Part shown: in pieces, positions 7,738 through 15,559 of the stretch
Layout of the letters: each line of letters starts with the position of its first letter
Position numbering within the stretch: position 1 is the stretch's first letter
Source of the DNA: Lactobacillus xujianguonis
GTDB taxonomy: Bacteria; Bacillota; Bacilli; Lactobacillales; Lactobacillaceae
Assembly (NCBI RefSeq): GCF_004009905.1
Contig: NZ_ML136872.1
Span: forward strand, 62,001 to 126,000
DNA length: 64,000 nucleotides
Reading direction: 5' to 3'
Translations under genes and position numbers: made by a program
The notes under the pieces: model-generated
Databases searched by the model: none
Seen by the model: only the letters and a program-made list of their open reading frames with translations
What the model was told of the DNA's origin: nothing

Positions 7738-8364
7738 ATGCCAAGAAAAGAACATGAAACGAAACAATTAGAAATCTTGAAATTTATTTATGACACTGTC
7801 GAAGATCGTGGCTTTCCTCCAACAGTTCGGGAAATTTGTGCCGGAGTTAACTTATCTTCAACTTCCACAGTTCACGGTCACCTATCACGACTGGAAAAGA
7901 AAGGCTTAATTGTTAAAGATGCAACTAAGCCACGTGCACTAGAAATCACAGCTGAAGGTCGGAAAGAATTAGGGATTAAGCCAACTACAATTCCAATTGT
8001 CGGTGTAGTTGCAGCCGGTCAACCAATTTTAGCCGTTGAAGACACAACTGAATATTTTCCATTGCCACCAGATTTAAAGAATGATGCGGGAGAATTATTC
8101 ATGTTGCGCATTCACGGCGACAGTATGATCAATGCCGGAATCTTTGATGGTGATGAAGTGATCGTTAAGAAGCAAAGTACGGCTGAAAATGGTGAAATCG
8201 TGATTGCGATGACTTATGAAGATGAAGCAACGTGCAAACGTTTCTATAAAGAAAATGGTCATTACCGTTTGCAACCTGAAAATGATACGATGGATCCAAT
8301 TATTTTGAACCACGTCACGATTTTGGGTAAGGTAGTCAGCCTATACAGAAATAACATTGATTAA
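7738..8364 (+). CDS. lexA: LexA repressor, SOS response
   Basis: A 208-residue LexA. The N-terminal winged helix-turn-helix (about residues 1-70) contains [10 protein letters not shown] and [17 protein letters not shown]. The C-terminal self-cleaving domain carries the scissile Ala93-Gly94 in GVVAAGQPI, catalytic Ser129 in GDSM and Lys167 in EATCKRFY. All key residues are present, so it should be a functional RecA-responsive repressor of DNA-damage genes. GAGG lies 9 nt before the ATG. The SOS box upstream points to autoregulation. It is monocistronic and ends at a strong hairpin terminator. The neighbouring minus-strand genes for a uracil-DNA glycosylase and a Nudix enzyme fit a genome-maintenance neighbourhood but have no visible SOS box. 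Confidence 0.97.
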   Translation: MPRKEHETKQLEILKFIYDTVEDRGFPPTVREICAGVNLSSTSTVHGHLSRLEKKGLIVKDATKPRALEITAEGRKELGIKPTTIPIVGVVAAGQPILAVEDTTEYFPLPPDLKNDAGELFMLRIHGDSMINAGIFDGDEVIVKKQSTAENGEIVIAMTYEDEATCKRFYKENGHYRLQPENDTMDPIILNHVTILGKVVSLYRNNID

Positions 8365-8366
8365 TT

Positions 8367-8399
8367 AAAAAGTGTTTGGACTTGCCAAACACTTTTTTT
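8367..8399 (+). terminator. lexA terminator (bidirectional)
   Basis: AAAGTGTTTGG / CCAAACACTTT with a 5-nt loop and T7 on the plus side. It also sits at the stop of the convergent SGNH hydrolase gene (8398) and can serve both. Confidence 0.9.
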
Positions 8400-9183
8400 A
8401 TTGCAAAATTTTAGTTAATTTTTCCTCAAAAACCGGTAACCATTTTTCGCGATAACCTGCTCTAGTCGGATGGATTTCATCCGCCATATACAAACTATCT
8501 TGATCTTTAAAATCAGGATTGTGATAAAGATCAATTAATTCTAACCCATACTTTTGCACAATTTCTTGTGCGCGATCGACCATTTTGGAATAAAGGTCAT
8601 TCTCAAAATAAGGATTCGTATAGATGACAATCGGACAATGCCAAGTTGCTTGGGCTTTGGAAACAATATACTCTAGCGCACCCGTGATGGTCTTGGTATC
8701 AAACTTGCCATCTTGACTCAATTCTCCTAATTGTTGACTACCACGCTTGGTATCATTAGTTGATAATTGCAAGACAAATAACTCTGGCTTAGCCTCGGGC
8801 AATTCTTTGTTGAAGCGAGCAACATATGAATCACCAGGCTCAAAGGCAGCTTCATCAACCAAGGTTGTACCATTCTCGGCATCCTTAATTGCTTCAATTC
8901 CGTCTCTTTTCCATAAATAATCAACAAAGGATTCACCTAATGCGCCAAAACCAAAAGTTACCGATGATCCTAAGAACAAGATCTTTTTATTAAGTAGTGG
9001 ACTAATGACAGTCTCGGTACTGTTGACGCTATACTTGCGACTATTCCCAGGTAAATCAGCAAGTTCTTGGAAGTATTTTTGCATTAAAGGTTTTCGGTCA
9101 GCTTCCATTCTTAATTCCGCTAAAGCCACCTTTGACAAGTCATTATTTTGTCCTAAAGAGATCAAAAAGGTTTCATTACTCAA
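8398..9183 (-). CDS. SGNH/GDSL-family hydrolase
   Basis: A 261-residue SGNH-fold esterase/lipase-type hydrolase. After an N-terminal extension of about 65 residues come block I with the nucleophile Ser74 (LFLGSSVTFG), a later LQLSTNDT (block III Asn) and the C-terminal DEIHPTRAGY carrying the catalytic Asp and His. No signal peptide is visible, so it is probably cytoplasmic. The substrate, perhaps an acyl or acetyl ester on carbohydrate, is unknown. The start is TTG at 9183, whose TTGA overlaps the stop of the upstream glycosylase gene, implying translational coupling. It is last in a three-gene operon Nudix-UDG-SGNH. Confidence 0.82.
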   Translation of the reverse strand: MSNETFLISLGQNNDLSKVALAELRMEADRKPLMQKYFQELADLPGNSRKYSVNSTETVISPLLNKKILFLGSSVTFGFGALGESFVDYLWKRDGIEAIKDAENGTTLVDEAAFEPGDSYVARFNKELPEAKPELFVLQLSTNDTKRGSQQLGELSQDGKFDTKTITGALEYIVSKAQATWHCPIVIYTNPYFENDLYSKMVDRAQEIVQKYGLELIDLYHNPDFKDQDSLYMADEIHPTRAGYREKWLPVFEEKLTKILQ

Positions 9184-9836
9184 TTTATTTTCGCTTCTTT
9201 CTTTAAGTATGGCTTAATAACCAACCAATCTTTGGCAATTTGCTCGGTTAATTTTCGATTGTAAAAGACCGCCGCAGGATGATATTGCGGAAAAATTGTA
9301 TATTTCTCCTTAGACCACACGTAACCATCTTCTTGGTCATTTAATTGTAAAATCGGTGTATCTTTAATTACTGTGCCATGCTCTTGGGAAATCTTGTGTC
9401 CAGGTCCTAATAAACGCTCTAAGGCAGTATTTCCCACGGCTACAATTAACTTTGGCTGTACTTGCTTAATTTCGTAATCAAAAAGTGGTGCATGCGCTAA
9501 AATCTCTTTTTTAGTAGGTTTGCGGTTAGGATATTTGGTCACCTTTTTATTTTCGCGCTTACTGAAGACCTCTTTCACGCTATAAGGCCGACTACGGACT
9601 GCAGAAGTGATATAGACGTCTTCGCGCTTCAGACCAATTGAAGCTAGCGACTTCATTAATTCCTTACCAGAATCACCGTGAAAAGGAATATGGGACTCAA
9701 TTTCTTCTCTTCCTGGTGCTTCACCGACGATCATTAGCGCCGGATGAATTGGCCCAGCTCCTTCATTGATCCCTTCTATTTTCATCCCTTGAGCACGTTT
9801 TTCGACTTTTTGCCATAATTCTTTTGGATAATGCAT
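9180..9836 (-). CDS. Uracil-DNA glycosylase superfamily protein, cysteine-free
   Basis: A 218-residue protein of the uracil-DNA glycosylase superfamily, closest in layout to family 4: motif A LMIVGEAPGREEI, then FHGDSGKEL, a central PKLIVAVGNTALE and the C-terminal QYHPAAVFYN. It should excise uracil or a related base from DNA. Family 4 enzymes normally hold a 4Fe-4S cluster on four cysteines, two of them near the N-terminus; this protein contains no cysteine at all, so it must be cluster-free. The residues between motif A and the centre include a lysine/arginine-rich insert (about residues 95-115). It lies 1 bp after the Nudix gene and overlaps the SGNH gene. Substrate range is uncertain. 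Confidence 0.8.
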   Translation of the reverse strand: MHYPKELWQKVEKRAQGMKIEGINEGAGPIHPALMIVGEAPGREEIESHIPFHGDSGKELMKSLASIGLKREDVYITSAVRSRPYSVKEVFSKRENKKVTKYPNRKPTKKEILAHAPLFDYEIKQVQPKLIVAVGNTALERLLGPGHKISQEHGTVIKDTPILQLNDQEDGYVWSKEKYTIFPQYHPAAVFYNRKLTEQIAKDWLVIKPYLKKEAKIN

Positions 9837-9837
9837 T

Positions 9838-10257
9838 TTAAGCCTGCTTTTTCAAATATTCAGTAGCATCCAGCAGCATTTGTTCTAACCCGCGTCCTTT
9901 AACAAAATAGGCTGGCCCTTCACTAGCAGTAATCCACTTAGAGTTGAGAATTTCTTCTTTTTGATCAACTACTGCTTGGTCAGGATTATACTCACTTAAA
10001 AAGAAATCGACTTTTTTGATAGTTCCTTCTTCAGTATGATATTCAGTTTGACGTTGAAAATTAAAGTCAAACTTAGGATGTAATCCCACTTCTTCGGCAA
10101 CCTCTCTTTGAGCAGCTTCTTTTTCAGTTTCACCTGGTTCAAGGTGTCCTTTTGGAAAGCCCCAACTGTGATGCAAAACACTTTTAACAATTAAAAATTC
10201 CAATTGACCATTATTTTTACGGTAAATAATACTACCGGCTGAATGTTCATGTATCAT
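9838..10257 (-). CDS. Nudix hydrolase, diadenosine tetraphosphatase (MutT-like) type
   Basis: A 139-residue Nudix enzyme. The Nudix box at residues 37-59 (GHLEPGETEKEAAQ followed by REVAEEVGL) fits GX5EX7REUXEEXGU exactly, giving the metal-binding helix. The preceding FPKG and the overall length resemble bis(5'-nucleosyl)-tetraphosphate pyrophosphatases. Expected reaction: hydrolysis of a nucleoside diphosphate linked to another group. The ATG at 10257 is preferred, 8 nt after GAGGGGG; TTG at 10260 is an in-frame alternative. It is the first gene of the operon with the glycosylase and SGNH hydrolase, suggesting a shared nucleotide/DNA sanitation context. The precise substrate is inference. 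Confidence 0.88.
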   Translation of the reverse strand: MIHEHSAGSIIYRKNNGQLEFLIVKSVLHHSWGFPKGHLEPGETEKEAAQREVAEEVGLHPKFDFNFQRQTEYHTEEGTIKKVDFFLSEYNPDQAVVDQKEEILNSKWITASEGPAYFVKGRGLEQMLLDATEYLKKQA

Positions 10258-10383
10258 CAATATTTCCCCCTCGTATTGGCTTAATTATACACGAAAATTA
10301 AGAAATAATTTAGTAAGAGCAAGGATTAGACTAGTTGTGATACACTTAAGTAGCTAATCTTTTTAAAAAATCAGGTGAATTAA

Positions 10384-11019
10384 TTGAATAAGAAAACAAA
10401 AGGTATCATTGTTTGGTGGGTGGAATTTTTAGCCTTCCTAGCAATCTTGTGGGGTGGTCTGCTAGCCCTGAATACTTACGTCTTAGCCAATTGTACAGTT
10501 TCAGGGATTTCAATGGAACCAACCTTTGACAATGGTGAAAGAGTGGTCGCTGTCCGCCATGCGCAATTAAAACGCGGTGAAGTGGTAGTTGTTGATGCAC
10601 CAGATGAGCCAGGTGCGTTGTACATTAAGCGAATTATCGGGATGCCCGGTGATAAGCTCGTCAGCAAGAACAATCAAATTTATATCAATGGCAAAAAAAT
10701 TAATCAGCCGTGGCTAAAAGCTGGTTGGAAACTAACCGATAATGGTGAAGATGGCTTTACTGGAACAAAATACTCACAAACGCAGAACTTTACCATTAGT
10801 TCCTTAGCCAAAACTGCCAATTATCGCCGTTTCTACACGACTAAGCAATTAAAAACCATGCAAAAGACCAATCGTGTTCCGAAAGGTACTTATTTCGTCA
10901 TGGGAGACCACCGGAGCGTTTCAAAAGATAGCCGCTATATTGGTACTATCAAACGAAGCAAAATCGTTGGTGTGGTTAAATTTAGTTACTGGCCATTAAA
11001 TAAGATTAAGTTTTATTAG
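10384..11019 (+). CDS. lepB: Signal peptidase I
   Basis: A 211-residue type I signal peptidase that removes signal peptides of exported proteins at the membrane. One N-terminal membrane helix (about residues 8-32) anchors the extracytoplasmic catalytic domain. The nucleophile Ser43 is in SGISMEPT and the general base Lys82 in YIKRIIGMPGD; GDHR and SKDSRYIG near the C-terminus are further conserved boxes. The start codon is TTG at 10384, 5 nt after AGGTGA, with no nearby ATG in frame. The gene stands alone on the plus strand, and a structured repeat starts 6 bp after its stop. Length is normal for Gram-positive enzymes. Confidence 0.95.
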   Translation: MNKKTKGIIVWWVEFLAFLAILWGGLLALNTYVLANCTVSGISMEPTFDNGERVVAVRHAQLKRGEVVVVDAPDEPGALYIKRIIGMPGDKLVSKNNQIYINGKKINQPWLKAGWKLTDNGEDGFTGTKYSQTQNFTISSLAKTANYRRFYTTKQLKTMQKTNRVPKGTYFVMGDHRSVSKDSRYIGTIKRSKIVGVVKFSYWPLNKIKFY

Positions 11020-11025
11020 AAATCA

Positions 11026-11155
11026 GTGGGAAGAAACTTCTCGAAAAATAGCCGAGATAGTGTAGAACCGAATTAGAATACGTAGTATTCAATTCGTGTT
11101 CGTAACTATAGTCGGCTATTTTTGTTTCTGACCACGACAATTCTGAAATGGAGAA
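11026..11155 (+). repeat. Structured dispersed repeat, copy A
   Basis: A 130-bp element starting 6 bp after the lepB stop; the first 110 bp (11026-11135) form one long hairpin. From outside in: GTGG/CCAC, GAAAC/GTTTC, AAAAATAGCCGA/TCGGCTATTTTT, ATAGT/ACTAT, GAAC/GTTC, CGAATT/AATTCG, GAATAC/GTATTC, terminal loop GTA. Symmetric GTA/GTA internal loops separate two of the helices. Copy B at 17011-17140 has 97 of 110 core bases identical, and 12 of the 13 differences are six compensated base pairs. It could act as RNA in the 3' region of lepB or as a REP-like DNA element. I do not recognise it as a named family. Confidence 0.85.
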
Positions 11156-11177
11156 GACAAAAAAACAAACAGAAAAA

Positions 11178-11256
11178 AGCACCATCTTCCACATAAATGT
11201 GAAAAATGATGCTCCAAACTGACCAGGCTCCCCTCCTAGTCAGTTTAGTTTTTTTC
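11178..11256. terminator. Back-to-back terminators, one with a C-rich loop
   Basis: Two hairpins. The first, 11178-11213, has 17-nt arms (AGCACCATCTTCCACAT / ATGTGAAAAATGATGCT, paired with G-U on the minus-strand RNA) and six T on the minus side, so it ends minus-strand transcription. The second, 11216-11246 (AAACTGACCAGG / CCTAGTCAGTTT, loop CTCCCCT), is followed by AGTTTTTTTC on the plus side, so it ends plus-strand transcription from lepB. The single-stranded CUCCCCU of a plus-strand transcript is complementary to Shine-Dalgarno sequences, as in C-rich-loop regulatory RNAs; that role is inference. Confidence 0.7.
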
Positions 11257-11257
11257 T

Positions 11258-11394
11258 AAAAAAGCAAACAAAACCAGATGCCTACCTCTGATAACTTTAA
11301 GTAAAAGACTTTTTCGCTAACGCGAACGCATGCTATTACCGAATCATCAATCAGAAATTAGTTTCTCATCTGGTTTCATTCCCTTCTTCACAGT
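11258..11394 (-). ncRNA. Candidate stand-alone structured small RNA
   Basis: A minus-strand region of about 137 nt between its own promoter and a T-rich end (TTTTGTTTGCTTTTTT). It folds as a rod over 11271-11376: AAACCAGATG/CATCTGGTTT closes it, then UUUCUGAU/AUCAGAGG, GUAAUAG/CUUUUAC (one mismatch) and a tip hairpin UUCGC-GUUA-GCGAA, separated by internal loops. No convincing coding frame exists and no minus-strand gene follows, so a leader role is unlikely. The rod with bubbles recalls 6S RNA, but it is clearly shorter than known Firmicutes 6S RNAs (about 190 nt), so I leave the family open. Confidence 0.55.
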
Positions 11395-11400
11395 AAATTA

Positions 11401-11428
11401 AGAATATCATACTATTCTTATGTGTCAA
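11401..11428 (-). promoter_or_regulatory. Promoter of the candidate small RNA
   Basis: Perfect -35 TTGACA (11428-11423) and -10 TATTCT (11406-11401) with a 16-bp spacer on the minus strand. It lies downstream of the rplS terminator, so it does not serve the ribosomal operon, and points into the otherwise gene-free stretch. Expected start of the RNA is near 11394. Confidence 0.7.
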
Positions 11429-11454
11429 CCTTTTTTATCAAAAGGGCTGAACTA

Positions 11455-11486
11455 AGCAAAAAGTCAACTCAAAACGAGTCGACTTC
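11455..11486 (-). terminator. Terminator of the ylxM-ffh...rplS operon
   Basis: AAGTCGACTC / GAGTTGACTT with a 5-nt loop on the minus strand, followed by TTTTTG, 24 bp after the rplS stop. Confidence 0.85.
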
Positions 11487-11509
11487 CTGTTGTTACTAAT
11501 TCAATGAAA

Positions 11510-11857
11510 TTAGCGACGTGCTTCTGCAATTCTTGCAGACTTACCCTTACGGTCACGTAAGTAGTAAAGCTTAGCACGACGTACACGACCATGACGTACT
11601 ACGTCAAGCTTAGCAACACGTGGGTCGTTAATTGGGAAGGTACGTTCAACACCAACACCTGAAGCAATTTTACGAACAGTGTAAGTTGCAGCAATGCCAG
11701 TACCCTTCTTCTTAATAACAACACCTTCGAACATCTGAATACGTTCGTGGCTACCTTCAACAACACGTACGTGAACACGAACAGTGTCACCAGCACGGAA
11801 AGCTGGGATATCGTCACGAATTTGTTCTTTAGTTAATTCTGCAATTAATGGATCCAT
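11510..11857 (-). CDS. rplS: 50S ribosomal protein L19
   Basis: A 115-residue L19 ([30 protein letters not shown]...). It binds 23S rRNA near the 30S interface. The start is ATG 11857, after GGAG; an upstream in-frame extension is not protein-like and lies in the leader. The SH3-like core [13 protein letters not shown] and the basic C-terminal region with [14 protein letters not shown] are intact. It is the last gene after trmD, separated by 110 bp that contain an L19-leader-like structure and a possible promoter, so it can be expressed apart from the upstream genes. A terminator follows. Confidence 0.97.
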   Translation of the reverse strand: MDPLIAELTKEQIRDDIPAFRAGDTVRVHVRVVEGSHERIQMFEGVVIKKKGTGIAATYTVRKIASGVGVERTFPINDPRVAKLDVVRHGRVRRAKLYYLRDRKGKSARIAEARR

Positions 11858-11861
11858 AATA

Positions 11862-11947
11862 TTTTTTCTCCTTCTTCGGCATTCATTCACGCACCAGCGC
11901 CAGCGGAACACCCATAACTTATTTTGTGGCTTTTGCCACGCAGTATA
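11862..11947 (-). promoter_or_regulatory. rplS promoter and L19-leader-like RNA
   Basis: A -10 TATACT (11947-11942) with a weak -35 TTAAGC 18 bp upstream, inside the trmD end, precedes a leader with hairpin GTGGC-AAAA-GCCAC. A GC-rich segment with TTCCGCTGGCGCTGG follows, just before the rplS ribosome binding site. Position and the stem-loop resemble the L19 leader motif of Firmicutes, thought to bind L19 and control rplS. The assignment rests on position and appearance, not on a covariance search. Confidence 0.5.
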
Positions 11948-11967
11948 GTTTATCAGATATCGTCAGC

Positions 11968-12687
11968 TTAAGCAAGGTCTGCTTTGATTTGACGCAAAAT
12001 TTTTTCTTCTTCTGGACTTAAGCTGCGCTTTTCTAACATATCTGGTCGATGAAGATAAGTTGCCTTTAAAGCTTGATAATGACGCCACTCAGCGATCTTT
12101 TGGTGGTTGCCACTAGTTAAAACCTCTGGCACTTTTTGTCCCTCAAAATCAGCTGGACGTGTATATTGGGGATATTCAAGTAAACCATGTGAGAAACTTT
12201 CTTCAACTGGAGACGCCTCATTACCTAAAATCCCTGGAATTAAGCGGACAGTGGCATCGATCATACTCATGGTTGGCAATTCGCCACCAGTGAGCACATA
12301 ATCGCCAATTGAGACCGTTTCATCAGCTAAATCATAAACTCTTTGATCAAAACCTTCATAGTGACCACAGATAAAGGTGAGCTCATCTTCTTTAGCCCAA
12401 TCTTGTGCCATTTGTTCATTGAACGTTTTACCTTGCGGAGCGGTAATAATCACCTTCCCAGTTGAAGGCAAGGAATCCAGTGCCTTTTTAATTGGCATAA
12501 TTTGTAGGACCATGCCAGCACCTCCACCATATGGCGTATCATCAACATGATGATGGACATCCGTCGTAAAGTCACGAAAATTGACTAAGTTTAACTGCCA
12601 CTTATTATCTTCTAGTCCTCTACCAAGCATTGAAACTTGCAGCGGGGTAAACATATCTGGAAAAAGTGTTAAAACATTAATCTTCAT
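11968..12687 (-). CDS. trmD: tRNA (guanine-N1)-methyltransferase (m1G37)
   Basis: A 239-residue TrmD, a knotted SPOUT methyltransferase that makes m1G37 in tRNAs reading CNN codons and prevents +1 frameshifts. The S-adenosylmethionine-binding knot is seen in [12 protein letters not shown] and the following [10 protein letters not shown]; the [13 protein letters not shown] motif and [15 protein letters not shown] are also conserved. Length is normal. It overlaps the end of rimM by 11 bp, indicating coupling, in the widespread order rpsP-rimM-trmD-rplS. Expression follows the upstream ribosomal genes. Confidence 0.98.
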   Translation of the reverse strand: MKINVLTLFPDMFTPLQVSMLGRGLEDNKWQLNLVNFRDFTTDVHHHVDDTPYGGGAGMVLQIMPIKKALDSLPSTGKVIITAPQGKTFNEQMAQDWAKEDELTFICGHYEGFDQRVYDLADETVSIGDYVLTGGELPTMSMIDATVRLIPGILGNEASPVEESFSHGLLEYPQYTRPADFEGQKVPEVLTSGNHQKIAEWRHYQALKATYLHRPDMLEKRSLSPEEEKILRQIKADLA

Positions 12688-13192
12688 CGCGTAACCCCTC
12701 CATTAATTCCACAAACACTTGCTTATGCTCAATATCAACTTTTTTCACTACATCCTTAATGTATGGTAACCAAAATTCTTTGCCGTTTTCTTCTTTAACC
12801 AGCCAAATATCATTTGCACCAGGTGCTTCAATATCAGTTATTTCGCCAATCAAAGAACCAGTTTCATTGTCCAAAACCTGGCAGCCTAAAATATCACGGT
12901 AGTAGTAAGAACCGGCCGGCAATTCCTGTTGATTAGCTTCACTAACGACCAAAGTTTTCCCTTTTAACTTTTCGGCTTGGTCAATATCAGTTATTTCTTC
13001 AAATTGGACTAACCAAAATTGCTTAAAGGGACGCCCACTTTTGACCGTTAAAACTTCTTCAGGTTGATCCTTTAAAGCTAATTCTGAGCCAGCACTAAAG
13101 CGTTCATTGGGAAAGTCCGTAATCACGGCTACTTTAACTTCACCATTTAAACCATGGGTGGTTAAAATTTTTGCGACATCGTAATATTGCAT
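12677..13192 (-). CDS. rimM: Ribosome maturation factor RimM
   Basis: A 171-residue RimM that binds S19 and helps 30S head assembly. The N-terminal beta-barrel starts [19 protein letters not shown] and the C-terminal PRC-barrel contains [30 protein letters not shown] 13192 is the start, 6 nt after AAAGGTG; the longer frame upstream overlaps an intergenic hairpin and is not conserved-looking. Between rpsP and rimM there is a terminator-like hairpin instead of the KH-domain gene found here in many Firmicutes. It overlaps trmD by 11 bp. Confidence 0.96.
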   Translation of the reverse strand: MQYYDVAKILTTHGLNGEVKVAVITDFPNERFSAGSELALKDQPEEVLTVKSGRPFKQFWLVQFEEITDIDQAEKLKGKTLVVSEANQQELPAGSYYYRDILGCQVLDNETGSLIGEITDIEAPGANDIWLVKEENGKEFWLPYIKDVVKKVDIEHKQVFVELMEGLRDED

Positions 13193-13217
13193 TCTTTTCA
13201 CCTTTAAAATTCGTAAG

Positions 13218-13252
13218 AAAAAAAGTTTGAAGTACAAAACTCCAAACTTTTT
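13218..13252 (-). terminator. Internal terminator/attenuator between rpsP and rimM
   Basis: AAAAAGTTTG / CAAACTTTTT with a 13-nt loop, followed by more T (TTTTTTTCTT) on the minus strand, 14 bp after the rpsP stop. It probably lowers rimM-trmD transcription relative to rpsP. The stem is A-T rich, so read-through is likely. Confidence 0.6.
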
Positions 13253-13266
13253 AAGTAATTATTTAA

Positions 13267-13539
13267 TTACTTGTTGTACTTTGCATCGTGCAACTTCTTC
13301 ATAAGGCCAGCACCTGAAAGAAGTGATCTAACAGTGTCTGAAGGTTGAGCACCCTTTTGAAGCCATTCAAAAATCTTGTCTTCTTCAAGCTTCAATTCCT
13401 TTGGTTGTGCAACTGGGTTGTAGTAACCAACTTGTTCGATGTAACGACCATCACGTGGCATACGTGAGTCGGCAACAACGATTCTGTAGAATGGCTTTCT
13501 CTTGGCACCAGCACGGTGCATACGAATTTTAACTGACAT
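13267..13539 (-). CDS. rpsP: 30S ribosomal protein S16
   Basis: A 90-residue S16 with the canonical start [26 protein letters not shown] and [12 protein letters not shown]. It binds 16S rRNA and is needed for 30S assembly. AGGAGG lies 8-13 nt before the ATG. It follows ffh by about 90 bp and precedes rimM, the common order in Firmicutes. The hairpin after its stop suggests that much of the transcript ends here, fitting the higher need for a ribosomal protein than for RimM and TrmD. Confidence 0.97.
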   Translation of the reverse strand: MSVKIRMHRAGAKRKPFYRIVVADSRMPRDGRYIEQVGYYNPVAQPKELKLEEDKIFEWLQKGAQPSDTVRSLLSGAGLMKKLHDAKYNK

Positions 13540-13631
13540 AAATTAATTTCCTCCTAAAACTTAACGATTAATAATATACCACCAAAGCAAATGGGTGTAA
13601 AGTGTTTTTCCTTAACAGTTAAAAATATTTT

Positions 13632-15062
13632 TTATGAATGGAATCGTTTCATCTTCTTCATGCGCTTGCGTTTATTCTTCTTGAATTGCTTTCCCATCTT
13701 GCGCATTGCCATCTTAGCCATTGGTGAATTCATTCCTGGCATACCTTGTAACGCCTTAGTATTACCTTTGGTAATCTTGGACATCATGTCGCGGGCCTGC
13801 TTGAACTGCTTAATCATCCGGTTAACTTCAACCACTGGGCGGCCGGAGCCGGCTGCAATTCTACGTCTACGACTAGGATTCAAGATATCTGGATCTTCTC
13901 GTTCTGCTTCGGTCATTGAATAAACGATAGCCTTAGTATGAGCGATTTGTTTTTCATCAACACTTAAATTCTTTAATTGCGGATTGTTGGCCATCCCTGG
14001 GATCATCTTCATGATTTGATCTAGTGGTCCTAATTTTTGCACTTGTTCTAATTGATCAATAAAGTCGTTGAAGTCAAAGGTATTCGCCTTCATCTTTTCA
14101 GCAACTTTTTCAGCTTCTTTAGCATCGTAATCTTGTTGAGCCTTTTCAATCAAGGTCAACATATCACCCATGCCTAAAATTCTTGAAGCCATCCGATCTG
14201 GGTGGAAGTCTTGTAAATCAGTTAACTTTTCCCCTTGACCAGTATAAATGATCGGCTTACCAGTAACGGCTCTAATTGAAAGGGCAGCACCACCACGAGT
14301 ATCACCATCAAGTTTCGTCAAAATGACGCCAGTCACATCAAGCCGTTCGTCAAAGCCTTTAGCGACATCTGTAGCAGCTTGACCAGTCATGGCATCAACA
14401 ACTAATAGAATGTTATCGGGAAGAGCAACTTCTTTTACTCGTTCCAATTCTTCCATTAATGGTTCGTCAATTTCAAGTCGACCGGCCGTATCAATAATGA
14501 TATAGTCATTCTTATTTTTATCAGCTTCTGCCAACCCATCTTCAACGATCTTAGCGACATCTTTTTCATCAGCTTCGTTAAAGACAGGCACGTCTAATTG
14601 TTGACCAATTTGCTTCAACTGATCAATGGCAGCTGGACGGTAAATATCGCCAGCAATTAATAATGGGCGCGCCTTTTCAGTTTGTTGTAAATGATAGGCA
14701 AGTTTACCAACAGTTGTCGTTTTACCAGTACCTTGTAAACCAACCATCATGATAATTGTTGGGATATGCTTAGACTTGTTTAAGCCAACGGCGGTTTCAC
14801 CCATCATCTTAGTCAATTCTTCATTAACAATCTTAATGACCTGTTGACCTGGGTTTAAACTTTCTTGAACTTCCTTACCCAGCGCTTCTTGCTTGATTTT
14901 CTTAATAAAGTCCTTAACGACTTTAAAGTTAACATCGGCTTCTAATAAAGCTAACCGGATTTCACGACTGGCTTTATTGATATCTTCTTCCGAAATCTTG
15001 CCTTTACCAGTTAAATTTTTTAATGCTTTTTGAATTCGTTCACTTAAATTTTCAAAAGCCAT
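13632..15062 (-). CDS. ffh: Signal recognition particle protein Ffh
   Basis: A 476-residue SRP GTPase that binds 4.5S RNA and signal sequences and docks on FtsY. The N domain spans about residues 1-90 and the G domain about 95-295, with P-loop GLQGTGKTTT (108-117), DTAGR and TKLDGDTRGG. The methionine-rich M domain follows, with the RNA-binding GSGRPVVEVNRMIKQF. The C-terminus is very basic (KKNKRKRMKKMKR). It lies 3 bp after ylxM. The usual neighbour ftsY is also in this window but separated by about 3.3 kb of other genes. Confidence 0.98.
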   Translation of the reverse strand: MAFENLSERIQKALKNLTGKGKISEEDINKASREIRLALLEADVNFKVVKDFIKKIKQEALGKEVQESLNPGQQVIKIVNEELTKMMGETAVGLNKSKHIPTIIMMVGLQGTGKTTTVGKLAYHLQQTEKARPLLIAGDIYRPAAIDQLKQIGQQLDVPVFNEADEKDVAKIVEDGLAEADKNKNDYIIIDTAGRLEIDEPLMEELERVKEVALPDNILLVVDAMTGQAATDVAKGFDERLDVTGVILTKLDGDTRGGAALSIRAVTGKPIIYTGQGEKLTDLQDFHPDRMASRILGMGDMLTLIEKAQQDYDAKEAEKVAEKMKANTFDFNDFIDQLEQVQKLGPLDQIMKMIPGMANNPQLKNLSVDEKQIAHTKAIVYSMTEAEREDPDILNPSRRRRIAAGSGRPVVEVNRMIKQFKQARDMMSKITKGNTKALQGMPGMNSPMAKMAMRKMGKQFKKNKRKRMKKMKRFHS

Positions 15063-15065
15063 GGG

Positions 15066-15407
15066 TTATTCTCCCCTCATCTTATTCAACAATTTGACTA
15101 ATTCTGCTTTAGCCACTTGTTGATCATTATTATCAATTGCTAATACTGCATCGGCAAGACTATTTTCAATCTTGTCATAATCTTGCTTCATATGCAGTTT
15201 ACTTTCATAATTCTCAAGGATCTTACTTGAGCGTTTTAAATTATCATAGACAGCTTGCCGCGAGACTTCATGATTAGCAGCAATCTCACCTAGTGAAAGA
15301 TCATTATAATAGTAATCTTCAAAGTAATCTTGCTGACCTTGCGTAAGCAAGCTGCCATAGTAGGCATATAAATCGCCTAATTTTTCATTCTTTGTTAGTT
15401 CATCCAT
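15066..15407 (-). CDS. ylxM: YlxM/p13-like SRP-associated helix-turn-helix protein
   Basis: A 113-residue UPF0122 family protein with a sigma-4-like helix-turn-helix (DLSLGEIAANHEVSRQAVYDNLKR, roughly residues 36-59). The gene almost always sits directly before ffh, here 3 bp away. Work in streptococci and clostridia links YlxM to modulation of SRP, though the mechanism is only partly known. It has the typical length. It is the first gene of the ylxM-ffh-rpsP cluster; no clear promoter was identified in the 150 bp shared with the divergent permease gene. Confidence 0.93.
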   Translation of the reverse strand: MDELTKNEKLGDLYAYYGSLLTQGQQDYFEDYYYNDLSLGEIAANHEVSRQAVYDNLKRSSKILENYESKLHMKQDYDKIENSLADAVLAIDNNDQQVAKAELVKLLNKMRGE

Positions 15408-15507
15408 TTAAGTTTCACCGTTTTTAAGTATAGCAAAAATCCCCTCTTTTTAGAATTGACTACGCCTAATTTCATTGTTAAAATGAGTTGATTTTTACTT
15501 TTATTTT

Positions 15508-15536
15508 TTAAGTTACTTCTAATTTCATGATATAGT
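15508..15536 (+). promoter_or_regulatory. Promoter of the amino-acid permease
   Basis: TTAAGT (15508-15513) and TATAGT (15531-15536) with a 17-bp spacer and a TG one base before the -10 (extended -10). It lies 23 bp before the GTG start. Confidence 0.55.
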
Positions 15537-15559
15537 AGTGTACAAGGATTTGAAACATT

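Noticed and set aside
11006-11194. 62-codon minus-strand frame over the structured repeat
   Set aside because: It lies in the hairpin and antisense to lepB, without a ribosome binding site; the sequence is explained by the RNA structure.
11350-11382. Ten-codon leader peptide frame in the candidate small RNA
   Set aside because: The ATG directly abuts the purine run with no spacer, and the codons fall inside the rod helix; no downstream gene to control.
11258-11394. 6S RNA as the identity of the candidate small RNA
   Set aside because: The rod is about 106 nt, clearly shorter than known Firmicutes 6S RNAs, and I could not see the large central bubble.
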